From: Pseudomonas taetrolens
GTDB taxonomy: Bacteria; Pseudomonadota; Gammaproteobacteria; Pseudomonadales; Pseudomonadaceae
NCBI RefSeq assembly: GCF_900475285.1
Contig: NZ_LS483370.1
Location: 1,192,001 to 1,256,000, forward strand
Length of the DNA stretch: 64,000 bases
Direction of reading: 5' to 3'
The position numbers and the translations under genes are program-made. Under the pieces are notes generated by a model. That model did not search any database. It was given only the letters and a program-made list of their open reading frames with translations, and had not been told where the DNA came from. The number at the start of each line of letters is the position of its first letter. Position 1 is the first letter of the stretch. Shown here in pieces: positions 1-7,481 of this stretch.

Positions 1-1
1 T

Positions 2-415
2 TGCGCTTTGTTTGCCCGCGAACTGAGCGAGCAGCTCAATTTGCCGGTGTCGTTCGAAAAAGACCTGCAAGAACTGCACTTTGGTGCATGGGAGGGGCAG
101 AGCGCGGCGGCGTTGATGGAGACCGATGCCGAAGCATTGGGCTTGTTCTGGAACGATCCCTACGCGTTCACGCCGCCAGACGGTGAGCCGGTGCATGCAT
201 TTTCGGCACGCGTGCTCTCGGCCGTTAATCGGCTGCAGCAACGCTTTGGGGGAGAACGGGTATTGCTGGTCTGCCATGGCGGGGTGATCAAGCTGTTGCT
301 GGCGCAGGCCAGGGGCTTGCCCCGTGAGCACTTGTTGCAGGTCGTAGTGGCACACGGCGCGCTGTTCGGCTTGCAGGTGGCAGAGGGTGGCCGTCTCGAA
401 GAGGCTGAGTTGTGA
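2..415 (+). CDS. cobC: Alpha-ribazole phosphatase CobC (5' end outside window)
   Basis: C-terminal 137 residues of a histidine-phosphatase-superfamily protein. The reading frame is open from base 2, so the start and the N-terminal RHG catalytic motif lie upstream of the window. Visible are the FGAWEG segment and the second catalytic histidine in the VCHGG motif. The family removes phosphate from alpha-ribazole-5'-phosphate in the lower-ligand branch of cobalamin synthesis. Its stop codon overlaps the GTG start of cobS by four bases (GTGA), so the two are translationally coupled. That coupling is the main reason to call it CobC rather than a generic phosphoglycerate-mutase-like phosphatase. 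Confidence 0.85.
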   Translation, partial: CALFARELSEQLNLPVSFEKDLQELHFGAWEGQSAAALMETDAEALGLFWNDPYAFTPPDGEPVHAFSARVLSAVNRLQQRFGGERVLLVCHGGVIKLLLAQARGLPREHLLQVVVAHGALFGLQVAEGGRLEEAEL

Positions 416-1146
416 CGTCGCCGTTCTGGATCGCCCTGCAGTTTTTGAGCAGTTTGCCGATTAGTCTGCCCGGCATGCCGCAACCCCGGGCGCTGGGGCG
501 CTCACTGTTGTATTACCCGTTGGTGGGCCTGCTGTTTGGCGTGCTGCTATGGGGGCTGAATGCGCTGCTGGCAGGTACGCCGTCACTGTTGCATGCCGCG
601 TTGTTGCTGACCGCCTGGGTGCTGCTCAGTGGTGGCCTGCACCTCGATGGTCTGGCCGATAGCGCAGACGCCTGGCTGGGCGGCTTTGGTGATCGCGAAC
701 GTACCCTGACCATCATGAAAGACCCGCGCAGCGGGCCGATTGCGGTGGTCGCGCTGGTGCTGGTGTTGCTCCTCAAATTTTGCGCGCTGTTGGCGCTGAT
801 CGAGCAGCAGCACAGCGTGGCATTGCTGATCGTACCGCTGATAGGGCGCAGCGCCTTGCTGGGCGTGTTCCTGACAACGCCCTACGTGCGGGCCGGAGGT
901 CTGGGCCAGGCACTGGCGGATCACCTGCCGCGCAAGGCCGGGTGGTGGGTGTTGGGCCTTAGTGCCCTGGCGTGTGTGCTGCTGGCGGGTGTGGCCGGGT
1001 TGTGGTCGCTGGGGCTGGCGACGGCAGGGTTTGTCTGGCTGCGGCAGGTAATGATGCGCCGCTTGGGCGGAACTACCGGTGACACCGCCGGCGCGTTGCT
1101 CGAATTACTCGAAGTCGGGGTGCTGGTAGGGCTGGCGCTTATCTGA
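412..1146 (+). CDS. cobS: Adenosylcobinamide-GDP ribazoletransferase CobS
   Basis: 244-residue integral membrane protein, the usual CobS/CobV size, that joins adenosylcobinamide-GDP to alpha-ribazole to make cobalamin. The family signature is seen around residues 75-90 (GGLHLDGLADSADAW, with the DGLAD core), followed by the conserved KDPRSGPIA segment near residue 103. Several hydrophobic stretches rich in leucine and valine give five to seven membrane segments. The GTG start overlaps the cobC stop. In pseudomonads these are the last genes of the cob cluster, so this is probably the end of that operon. Confidence 0.93.
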   Translation: MTSPFWIALQFLSSLPISLPGMPQPRALGRSLLYYPLVGLLFGVLLWGLNALLAGTPSLLHAALLLTAWVLLSGGLHLDGLADSADAWLGGFGDRERTLTIMKDPRSGPIAVVALVLVLLLKFCALLALIEQQHSVALLIVPLIGRSALLGVFLTTPYVRAGGLGQALADHLPRKAGWWVLGLSALACVLLAGVAGLWSLGLATAGFVWLRQVMMRRLGGTTGDTAGALLELLEVGVLVGLALI

Positions 1147-1182
1147 CTAGCGGCTATGTGTCTCGTCGTGGCGAGTTAATGC

Positions 1183-1214
1183 TTGATTGTGTTTTATTGC
1201 GGGTATATACATAC
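1183..1214 (+). promoter_or_regulatory. marR promoter with operator half-palindrome over the -10
   Basis: TTGATT (1183-1188), a 17-base spacer and TATACA (1206-1211) form a plausible sigma-70 promoter. The -10 lies inside GGGTATATACAT (1201-1212), nine to ten bases of which match the perfect palindrome upstream of the MFS gene at 1655. A bound MarR dimer would cover the -10 box, so autorepression is inferred. Confidence 0.5.
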
Positions 1215-1217
1215 AAA

Positions 1218-1631
1218 ATGTTACCAACTCAGTGTTTATGCACCAATCTGCGACGCGCGGCACGTGGCGTAAGCAGGCATTACGACGGCGCCCTTGATGG
1301 CTTCGGGATCAACGTTGCCCAGTATTCTTTGCTCAGTAACCTCAAGCGTCTGGATCAGCCGAGTATTTCCAGCCTGGCTGAAGCCATGGGGCTGGATCGC
1401 AGTACGTTAGGCCGCAATTTGCGGGTACTGGAGGGTGCGGGTCTGGTGAAAATGACCGAAGGCGCGGATCAGCGCAATCGTGTGGTGTGCTTGACTCCGG
1501 CGGGCTTGGAACGTCTGAAGGCGGCCTTGCCCGCCTGGGAGGCCGCACAGCAGCGTTTGATGGATCGCTTGGGCGAAGAGAAACGTACGCAGCTTTTGCA
1601 ATTATTGGATGAGTTGGCGGGTTCGGACTGA
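1218..1631 (+). CDS. MarR-family transcriptional regulator
   Basis: 137-residue winged-helix regulator. The recognition helix region (LAEAMGLDRSTLGRNLRVLEGAGLV, here given as residues about 53-78) and the following wing (KMTEGADQRNRVVCLTP) are typical of MarR proteins. The chosen start is the ATG at 1218. In-frame GTG 1158 and ATG 1179 would place the promoter and operator inside the gene. With the predicted promoter, transcription would begin at about 1217-1219, so the message would be nearly leaderless. The next gene is an MFS exporter preceded by the same operator sequence, so this is probably its local repressor. The ligand is unknown. Confidence 0.85.
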   Translation: MLPTQCLCTNLRRAARGVSRHYDGALDGFGINVAQYSLLSNLKRLDQPSISSLAEAMGLDRSTLGRNLRVLEGAGLVKMTEGADQRNRVVCLTPAGLERLKAALPAWEAAQQRLMDRLGEEKRTQLLQLLDELAGSD

Positions 1632-1654
1632 AGGCCAGTCGCTCGATCATAAAT

Positions 1655-1666
1655 GGGTATATACCC
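1655..1666. promoter_or_regulatory. Perfect palindromic operator GGGTATATACCC
   Basis: A 12-base perfect palindrome sits 17 bases before the ATG of the MFS gene and just upstream of its GGAG ribosome-binding site. A near copy overlaps the marR promoter at 1201-1212. Two copies flanking a MarR gene and its neighbour strongly suggest the MarR binding site. This is inferred; binding is not shown by sequence alone. Confidence 0.65.
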
Positions 1667-1683
1667 GCTTCCGGAGAATAACA

Positions 1684-2892
1684 ATGACAGCGGTGTGGCG
1701 AAACAGTGGTTGGGTCTTGCTTGGCAGTGCGCTTATTTTGGCGTTGTCTTTAGGTGTGAGGCATGGATTCGGGCTGTTTCTGCCGCCCATGAGCGCTCAG
1801 TTTGGCTGGGGGCGTGAAGTGTTTGCCTTCGCCATCGCCTTGCAGAACCTGATCTGGGGCTTGGCTCAACCCTTTACCGGCGCTTTGGCTGATCGTTTCG
1901 GCGCAGCCAAAGTGGTGATCGTCGGCGGCGTGCTCTATGCCGTGGGCTTGCTGTTGATGGGGCTATCGGACTCGCCGTTGTCACTGTCGCTAAGCGCCGG
2001 CCTGTTGATCGGCATCGGCCTGTCCGGTACTTCGTTCTCCGTCATTCTCGGCGTGGTGGGCCGCGCCTTGCCTCCTGAGCAGCGCAGTATGGGGATGGGG
2101 ATTGCCAGTGCGGCAGGTTCTTTCGGGCAATTCGCAATGCTGCCTGGCACGCTTGGCCTGATCGGCTGGCTGGGCTGGTCTGCAGCGCTGTTGGTGCTGG
2201 GATTGCTGGTGGCGCTGGTCGTGCCGCTGGTGAGCATGCTCAAGGATCGTCCGTTGCCCAGCCTGGGAGGCGAACAAAGCCTCAAGGAAGCGTTAAGGGA
2301 AGCCTGTACGCACTCCGGCTTCTGGCTGTTGGCCTTCGGCTTTTTTGTCTGCGGGTTTCAGGTGGTGTTTATCGGTATCCATCTGCCGGCTTATCTGGTG
2401 GACCAGCACTTGCCTGCAACAGTGGGCACGACGGTGCTGGCACTGATTGGCCTGTTTAATATCTTTGGCACTTACACTGCTGGCTGGCTCGGCGGCCGCA
2501 TGTCCAAGCCCCGTTTGTTGACGGGCTTGTACCTGGCGCGTGCGGTGGTGATCGTGTTGTTCCTGTGGGCGCCGGTGACGCAATTCAGTGCCTACCTGTT
2601 TGGCATGGCCATGGGTTTTCTATGGCTGTCGACGGTGCCGCTGACCAATGGCACGGTTGCGACAATGTTTGGTGTCCGTAACCTGTCGATGCTGGGCGGG
2701 ATCGTATTCCTGTTCCATCAATTGGGTGCATTCCTGGGCGGATGGCTTGGGGGCGTGGTCTACGATCAAACCGGCAACTATGATCTGATCTGGCAGGTTT
2801 CGATTCTATTGAGTGTGCTGGCGGCAGCCTTGAACTGGCCGGTACGTGAGCGTCCGGTCGCTCGACTGCAGATGCAGGAGGGAATGGCATGA
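1684..2892 (+). CDS. MFS transporter (drug/metabolite exporter type)
   Basis: 402-residue major facilitator protein with about twelve hydrophobic segments. The N-terminal half carries the cytoplasmic loop signature as GALADRFGAAKVV near residues 66-78, the MFS motif A region. The ATG at 1684 follows GGAG at good spacing; an earlier in-frame start at 1609 lies within marR and before the operator. It is probably co-regulated with the MarR gene 52 bases upstream. Its stop codon overlaps the start of the next small ORF (ATGA). Substrate is unknown; the family contains both exporters and organic-acid transporters. Confidence 0.88.
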   Translation: MTAVWRNSGWVLLGSALILALSLGVRHGFGLFLPPMSAQFGWGREVFAFAIALQNLIWGLAQPFTGALADRFGAAKVVIVGGVLYAVGLLLMGLSDSPLSLSLSAGLLIGIGLSGTSFSVILGVVGRALPPEQRSMGMGIASAAGSFGQFAMLPGTLGLIGWLGWSAALLVLGLLVALVVPLVSMLKDRPLPSLGGEQSLKEALREACTHSGFWLLAFGFFVCGFQVVFIGIHLPAYLVDQHLPATVGTTVLALIGLFNIFGTYTAGWLGGRMSKPRLLTGLYLARAVVIVLFLWAPVTQFSAYLFGMAMGFLWLSTVPLTNGTVATMFGVRNLSMLGGIVFLFHQLGAFLGGWLGGVVYDQTGNYDLIWQVSILLSVLAAALNWPVRERPVARLQMQEGMA

Positions 2893-3011
2893 ATACAACC
2901 TGGGCATGGCTGGGAGCCGCCAGCGGTGGTTTATTGTTGCTGGCGCTGGCCTGGTGGGGCTGGCATCAGGGTGGTCTGGCGCTGATGCAGTTGGGCATGG
3001 GTACTTGCTAG
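2889..3011 (+). CDS. 40-residue single-span membrane peptide, translationally coupled to the MFS gene
   Basis: An ATG overlapping the MFS stop codon (ATGA) opens a 40-codon frame ending with TAG at 3009-3011. The product has a hydrophilic start (MNTTW), one strongly hydrophobic helix of about 20 residues rich in Leu, Ala, Gly and Trp, and ends with Cys. A four-base overlap and a clean transmembrane segment favour a real gene, perhaps a small partner of the transporter. I do not recognise a family. It could also be a chance frame. Confidence 0.5.
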   Translation: MNTTWAWLGAASGGLLLLALAWWGWHQGGLALMQLGMGTC

Positions 3012-3069
3012 TGCGGCACAGTGACGAGTAAGTTTGGTATATCCCTCTCATCACCTCAGGACACGGCTG

Positions 3070-3621
3070 ATGCTCAAGCGCTGGATTGCGATACCTGTAC
3101 TGTTGCTTGCGGGAGCGGGTTCTGTCTGGGGGGCGGATTGTCCGCCGTTGCTGGAGGGCTCTCTGCCCAAGTTGCGGGCCAAGGAGTCGATCGACCTGTG
3201 TCAGCGTTTTGCTGGCAAGCCGCTGGTAATCGTCAATACCGCCAGTTTTTGCGGCTTTGCTCCACAGTTCAAGGGGCTTGAAGCGCTGTATCAGCGCTAC
3301 AAGGGGCAAGGGCTGGAGCTGATTGGCGTACCGTCGGATGACTTCAAGCAAGAGTCCAAGGATGGCGAGGAAACAGCCAAGGTCTGTTACGTCGATTATG
3401 GCGTGACCTTCACCATGATCGATCCGCAAAAGGTTCGCGGCGCCGATGCGGCGAATGTGTTTAAAGTCCTGGCACAGCAAAGCAGCGCGCCGAAGTGGAA
3501 CTTCTACAAATATGTGGTTGATCGTAAGGGCAATGTAGTTGCCAGCTTCTCCAGCCTCACCAAACCGGACAGTCCTGAGTTGATTGAAGCCATTGAGGCC
3601 GCGATTGCTTCCAGGCCTTGA
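3070..3621 (+). CDS. Secreted glutathione peroxidase-family protein
   Basis: 183-residue thiol peroxidase of the GPx family. It begins with a signal peptide of about 22 residues (MLKRW then a hydrophobic core, ending VWGA), so the mature protein is periplasmic. The catalytic cysteine is Cys61 in the NTASFCGF motif, the conserved glutamine follows in APQFKG, and the WNF triad segment occurs as KWNFYKY near the C-terminus. An in-frame GTG at 3034 is possible, but the ATG at 3070 starts directly at a proper signal peptide. It reduces hydroperoxides using thiols, probably thioredoxin-like donors in bacteria. A strong terminator follows. Confidence 0.9.
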   Translation: MLKRWIAIPVLLLAGAGSVWGADCPPLLEGSLPKLRAKESIDLCQRFAGKPLVIVNTASFCGFAPQFKGLEALYQRYKGQGLELIGVPSDDFKQESKDGEETAKVCYVDYGVTFTMIDPQKVRGADAANVFKVLAQQSSAPKWNFYKYVVDRKGNVVASFSSLTKPDSPELIEAIEAAIASRP

Positions 3622-3634
3622 ATTGCGCTCATTG

Positions 3635-3671
3635 AAAAGCCCCGCCTCGGTGAAGAGAGCGGGGCTTTTTT
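3635..3671 (+). terminator. Intrinsic terminator after the glutathione peroxidase gene
   Basis: AAAAGCCCCGC and GCGGGGCTTTTTT form an inverted repeat followed by a T run. The complementary A run means it can also serve the opposing porin gene, whose stop lies at 3707. Confidence 0.85.
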
Positions 3672-3706
3672 GATTCAGCAGGCGAGGGGGTTGGCCTCGC
3701 TGTGAA

Positions 3707-4987
3707 TCAGAAGCGGTACGTCACACCCAGGGCATAACCATTGGCACTGTTTTCGTATTTGGCGCTGTAGTTGTTAAGTGCATTCGAGTCGTGGACCTTG
3801 ACTGCTTCTTCCTTGAGGTAGGAGTAAGCCATGTCGATAGTCAGGTCGTCGGTCACGTTATAGCCAGCACCCAGGCTGAAGATCGTACGGTCACCGGTAG
3901 GAATGCGTGGCGAACGATTTTCGTTGTTGGTAGGTGACTGGTCGAATGTCAGGCCAGTACGCAGTACCCACTGCTTGTTCACCTGATACGACGTACCGAT
4001 GGCGTAAGCCCAGGTGTCGTGCCAGTTCTGGTCTTCCTTGATGGTGCTGAACAGGCCAGGCGCATAAGCACCACCGGCGCCAGTAACGCCATCGTTCTCG
4101 ACGGTGATGTCTTTCAGGCGGCTCCAGCGGGTCCAGGTGGTACCTGCGTAAAGTTTCCAGGCATCACTCAGGTCCTGAGTAACCGACAGGTCCCAGGATT
4201 CTGGGGTTTCGATTTTCAGCGACGCGTCATAGCGGCCGTTTTTCAGCAGGCCCATGGCGCTGGAGCCGGCGCTGGCAGATATTTCGGTGTGGCCTTTGAG
4301 CTTGTATTTGACCTTGGAGTGGTAAGTCAGGCCGATGCGCGTGGTATCGGTGGCCTGGACCAGCACGCCGGCGTTGAAGCCCAGTGCGGTATCGTCGCCT
4401 TTGATCTTCACGTTGTTGTCACCCAGTGCCGGGTTGAACGTGATGTCAGATTCCAAGGTGCCTGCGATACGGTTGATGGTCGGACCGAAACCAATCGAAA
4501 CCCGATCGTTGAATGCGTAGCTGACGGTCGGTTGCAGCGTAACAACCTTGACTTCACTTTTGCTGCCAAACGCACGGCCCTGGAAGCCGCTTTCATAGTC
4601 GGTGACCAGGCCGAAGGGCGCGTAAACACCAAAGCCCACAGACCATTGATCGTTTAGCTGGTTGGTGTAGAAGCCCATCGGAACGCCGGTGAACGGCACC
4701 ATGTCACCCTTGTTGGATCCAGGGTATTTGCCCTGGGCATCCTTGATGTCAGTGGACGCGTCGATGACAGCGACGCCGCCAGTGACTTGCTGGCCTTTGA
4801 GGCGGGCCATACCGGCAGGGTTACCGAAAACGGTACTTGCATCATCGGCAGAAGATGAACGACCTGCGAAACCGGTCCCCATACCGCTTACGCTTTGTTC
4901 GTTGAGGGCGAAGCCGCTTGCGAAAATCTGGCTTGAAGCCAAAGTGACGGCGAGGCTAAGTGTGGTCTTGAGCATTACTTTTTTCAT
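3707..4987 (-). CDS. OmpP1/FadL-type outer membrane transport protein
   Basis: 426-residue beta-barrel protein of the FadL/TodX family, which moves long-chain fatty acids or other hydrophobic compounds across the outer membrane. It has a signal peptide (MKKVM, hydrophobic core, cleavage near FASG), then the family hallmark N-terminal plug segment FALNEQSVSGMGTGFAGR and the NPAGMA motif at about residues 57-62. It ends in an aromatic residue (VTYRF), the normal barrel-assembly signal. An ATG at 4987 follows an AGGAG-like site (reverse of aactcctttt). The gene stands alone between a conserved hypothetical and the peroxidase gene, a neighbourhood shared with other pseudomonads. Confidence 0.92.
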   Translation of the reverse strand: MKKVMLKTTLSLAVTLASSQIFASGFALNEQSVSGMGTGFAGRSSSADDASTVFGNPAGMARLKGQQVTGGVAVIDASTDIKDAQGKYPGSNKGDMVPFTGVPMGFYTNQLNDQWSVGFGVYAPFGLVTDYESGFQGRAFGSKSEVKVVTLQPTVSYAFNDRVSIGFGPTINRIAGTLESDITFNPALGDNNVKIKGDDTALGFNAGVLVQATDTTRIGLTYHSKVKYKLKGHTEISASAGSSAMGLLKNGRYDASLKIETPESWDLSVTQDLSDAWKLYAGTTWTRWSRLKDITVENDGVTGAGGAYAPGLFSTIKEDQNWHDTWAYAIGTSYQVNKQWVLRTGLTFDQSPTNNENRSPRIPTGDRTIFSLGAGYNVTDDLTIDMAYSYLKEEAVKVHDSNALNNYSAKYENSANGYALGVTYRF

Positions 4988-5132
4988 TATTAGAACTCCT
5001 TTTGATCACCGGACGAAAACTACCAACATTTTTGTGTAAGCGCTATAGGCTAAATCGCAGAAGATAGCGTTGTTTTGTAGGACAATCCGACCAGTTTTAG
5101 ATCTTTTACAGGGTGTTGCCGACAGTTGAATT

Positions 5133-5612
5133 TCAGGCAACCTGGTTGAGAGGTGAGACACATGCGTGCCATGCGCGGGTGAAATCGCGCAAACGTCCTT
5201 GTGGCTCAAAGGCTTGGCGCCAGATCCTGGCCATGCCCAGCAGGTCGTCGGCGGGTGGAATGACGAGGTGTTGTTCTTCAATCAACAACCAGGCAATGGC
5301 GGTGGCGTAGCGCAAATTAACGGTGAGCTCGAGATGCGGGCTGCACAAAAAAGCATGTTGGCTGGCCAACCCGCGAACCAGGCTCGCTAGATCGGGGTCA
5401 TGGGCCAGATAGTCATCCCACAGCGCTGCGTGACGAGGTTCGCGAATGCAGTAGAGGCCGTGACCGCGTCGATCATGCAGTGCCGAGCCCAGATTGGACT
5501 GACTGGCTGCAATGCCCAGTAACAATGCTTCTGCATTCGGGTTGTTCTGGCCCAAATAAAGAAGCGTGGGGCGAATCACATAAAGGTTCAACTCTCTGGC
5601 AGCGATACCCAT
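5133..5612 (-). CDS. Conserved hypothetical protein, 159 residues
   Basis: Predicted soluble 159-residue protein with no signal peptide or membrane segment. It begins MGIAARELNLYVIRPTLLYLG and contains a central region (GSALHDRRGHGLYCIREPRH) and a C-terminal part rich in Trp, Leu and Ala (MARIWRQAFEPQGRLRDFTRAWHACV). From memory, pseudomonads keep a similar gene next to a FadL-type porin, which supports it being real. I do not recognise a catalytic motif; the segment RLRDFTRAW gives no function. It is read toward the porin gene with a gap of about 145 bases that holds the porin promoter. Confidence 0.65.
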   Translation of the reverse strand: MGIAARELNLYVIRPTLLYLGQNNPNAEALLLGIAASQSNLGSALHDRRGHGLYCIREPRHAALWDDYLAHDPDLASLVRGLASQHAFLCSPHLELTVNLRYATAIAWLLIEEQHLVIPPADDLLGMARIWRQAFEPQGRLRDFTRAWHACVSPLNQVA

Positions 5613-5829
5613 ATAGTCCTCGAAGCCTGAAAATGGCCGGCGACACCCAAGGGCTTGGCAGCAATGAGTCGGGAGGGCTCGCCGGAAGCGGATTGGCCGC
5701 TTGAGTTGAAGTGTAGTGTCATATCTCTGCTGTAATGTTCTGTTTTTAAATCATTTACAGCTTCGAGCTGTTCGCGATATATCCGCAAGTACTTAAGCGA
5801 TGCCAGATATTTCTCAAATAACAGGCAGC

Positions 5830-5860
5830 AAAAAGCCCTGCTAATCAGGCAGGGCTTTTT
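5830..5860 (-). terminator. Bidirectional intrinsic terminator
   Basis: AAAAAGCCCTGC and GCAGGGCTTTTT form a perfect 12-base inverted repeat with a 7-base loop. It lies 20 bases past the stop of the 74-residue gene on the minus strand. Confidence 0.85.
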
Positions 5861-5880
5861 GTGTGGACGCTTACCGAGTA

Positions 5881-6105
5881 TCAGGCAATAAGTGCCTGAC
5901 GAGTACGCTCGATCACAGCCTGCAGGGGTTCTGCGCTGGAATATTGATCGGGGTACAGACGCTCGCTGTGACGTGCGATGCCATGTTCGTTGACCAGGGT
6001 GAAGCTAAAGCAGCCTTTGCGAGCGGCCATAATCAGGCAGTTCATTGGTGCGAAGGCATTGGTTAGGGTGCGAATGGCATCCTGAGTATGGATTTGAGTA
6101 GACAT
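5881..6105 (-). CDS. Conserved small hypothetical protein, 74 residues
   Basis: 74-residue protein starting MSTQIHTQDAIRTLTNAFAPM, with an AGGAACACC ribosome-binding site about 8 bases before the ATG and a strong terminator right after the stop. The sequence looks like a compact alpha/beta domain (CLIMAARKGCFSFTLVNEHG, then SERLYPDQYS and a C-terminal helix). No signal peptide, membrane segment or known motif. Clean initiation and termination signals and balanced codon use argue for a real single-gene transcription unit. I do not recognise its function. Confidence 0.7.
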   Translation of the reverse strand: MSTQIHTQDAIRTLTNAFAPMNCLIMAARKGCFSFTLVNEHGIARHSERLYPDQYSSAEPLQAVIERTRQALIA

Positions 6106-6331
6106 AGTTATTAGGTGTTCCTACAAATGACACGGTTCTGATCCGTGCAACGTTAAAACGTTCCAGTGACGTCGAGCCATCTTTGGCTGGACGAAGAACC
6201 TGACTGGAACAAAGCCGCCAGTTGGAGCGCATTAAATTGGTAGCGCTTGGGCTGGCAGGTAGGTACTTAGGAGGGCAGGCAATCACAACAAGAGCTAAGG
6301 TTCCGTGCTCCGGGTGAAGATCCTGATCAAT

Positions 6332-6455
6332 TTGCAGGTTGGTTCGGTCAGAGTAGAAGAGCTTTGCGATACCCTTTGTGTTTGTTCAAAGGCTGTATCG
6401 ACACAAGATTTACCTGGAAACCATCGAGGGGGTCGATCCCGTTTTTCAGTGCGAC
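6332..6455 (+). ncRNA. Candidate small RNA: promoter, hairpin, terminator-like end
   Basis: TTGCAG (6332-6337), a 16-base spacer and TAGAAG (6354-6359) could be a promoter starting near 6366. A hairpin follows immediately at 6368-6399 (GATACCCTTTG against CAAAGGCTGTATC, 11 pairs with a two-base bulge, 8-base loop). A short stem ATCGA-ggggg-TCGAT (6423-6437) then leads to CCCGTTTTTC. The order promoter, stem, terminator is what an sRNA gene looks like, but each part alone is weak. Confidence 0.3.
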
Positions 6456-6960
6456 TTCTCATCAAGGGAAGTTGGCTGTGGGGGATTTGTTCGGCCCGAA
6501 TTGACTTTCAGCTTGGTACTAACGCTGCGGATACTAACCGGTTGAAAATTTAAACGCAAGTGTGCTAGCGAAAAAAGAGGCTGGGCCTCGCCCGTGGCAG
6601 GCGCGAAAAGGTGATCTGCTTTGCGTGCCGCGAAGGTTTGGTACTAGTCGATTATGACGTTTAGTCCAGTGAGCAGGGCGCAAGGCATGTCACCGGATAC
6701 CACCTTGAAAGGCAGGCCATGCAGCGGGACTTGCCTACATATCTTGCTCTTTTTTTGCTCTTCCTCTTGAACTGAATGTGGGCTTGTGCACACTGGGGGC
6801 AGAGCCGGGGATAACAGTTCAGATGCACAAGAGACAACTCCTCCTAGCCTGTTAGGCAAATTTAAGTCAATGAAAAACATCGTTTTTTTTAATTGGTGAA
6901 AAAATCGTCAGTTTGACCTTAGGCCCCGTAGGGTGGGCGTTTGCGACGGTTAAATTTGGG

Positions 6961-7000
6961 TTGTCCACTGAGTTATCCACAGGATCTGTGGATTGTCCCA
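6961..7000. promoter_or_regulatory. DnaA-box-like palindrome TTATCCACAGGATCTGTGGAT
   Basis: A perfect 9-base DnaA box consensus (TTATCCACA, 6973-6981) lies inside a perfect inverted repeat, ATCCACAG-gat-CTGTGGAT (6975-6993). Flanking it are TTGTCCACT (6961-6969) and TTGTCCCA (6994-7000 region), partial matches to the box. It lies about 100 bases before the Sel1-like gene. It may be a DnaA-regulated promoter or a DnaA titration site. Confidence 0.4.
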
Positions 7001-7099
7001 CGCGCTTGCTCTAGAACGCGCCTGTAGACCTTTTTCGACTTTACCCGAGCGAAAAAAGGAGTAGAGTGGCGCGCCTTCCGTTCTGCCCTACAGTGTCAT

Positions 7100-7423
7100 A
7101 TGAAGTTCCGCACACCTACTTCCTCTGTTACTCGTCCCGATACGCCTCCTCAAGCCCCCAAGCGCTTTTCTTTGCGGGTTGCTATCTGGTTGCTGGACAA
7201 CCCTCGATTGAGCACCAAACCTAGCGTCAAGCATGTGGCCGGCCACTTGCTGAAACAGCCTGCCCGTCAAGGCGTGGTGCTGGCTCAAAGCCGTTTGGGC
7301 CAACTGATGTGCCGTGATTGCGGCAGTGCCCGCGACCAGCGAATCGGTCATGAACTCCTGCGCCAGGCTGCCCGTGCTGGCGACCGTCTGGCCCAGCAAG
7401 AACTGAGCAAGATCGAAGACTGA
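7100..7423 (+). CDS. Small Sel1-repeat-like protein
   Basis: 107-residue protein with a basic N-terminus (MKFRTPTSS, proline-rich to residue 22) and helical C-terminal part. Two stretches, QGVVLAQSRLGQLMCRDCGSARDQ and IGHELLRQAARAGDRLAQQELSKI, resemble Sel1-type helical hairpins (alternating small residues, Leu, Gly). Such repeats mediate protein-protein contacts. It lies 58 bases upstream of rmuC in the same direction and may share its transcript. A possible DnaA-box palindrome precedes it. The ribosome-binding site is weak. Partner unknown. Confidence 0.7.
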   Translation: MKFRTPTSSVTRPDTPPQAPKRFSLRVAIWLLDNPRLSTKPSVKHVAGHLLKQPARQGVVLAQSRLGQLMCRDCGSARDQRIGHELLRQAARAGDRLAQQELSKIED

Positions 7424-7481
7424 GCTGTCTTCACGCGGATAGCTTGGTTAACCTTGCTCCTTTACCTCGTGCGGAGGGGCT

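Larger units (their letters stand above)
6106..7099. other. 994-base non-coding stretch with structured elements
   Basis: No reading frame here has a ribosome-binding site, sensible composition or family resemblance. Short frames at 6305-6553 (+) and 6644-6880 (-) look like chance. The stretch contains a hairpin/terminator pair with a possible promoter (6332-6455), a hairpin GAGGC-tgg-GCCTC (about 6588-6600), interleaved inverted repeats at 6764-6833, two T runs, and a DnaA-box palindrome at 6961-7000. It is one of the longest gaps in an otherwise dense window. Confidence 0.6.

Noticed and set aside
6305..6553. 82-codon frame in the 1-kb gap
   Set aside because: Starts without a ribosome site and contains the hairpin/terminator pair; composition is not protein-like.
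6961..7000. Chromosomal replication origin
   Set aside because: Only one perfect DnaA box, no AT-rich unwinding region beside it and none of the usual origin genes nearby.
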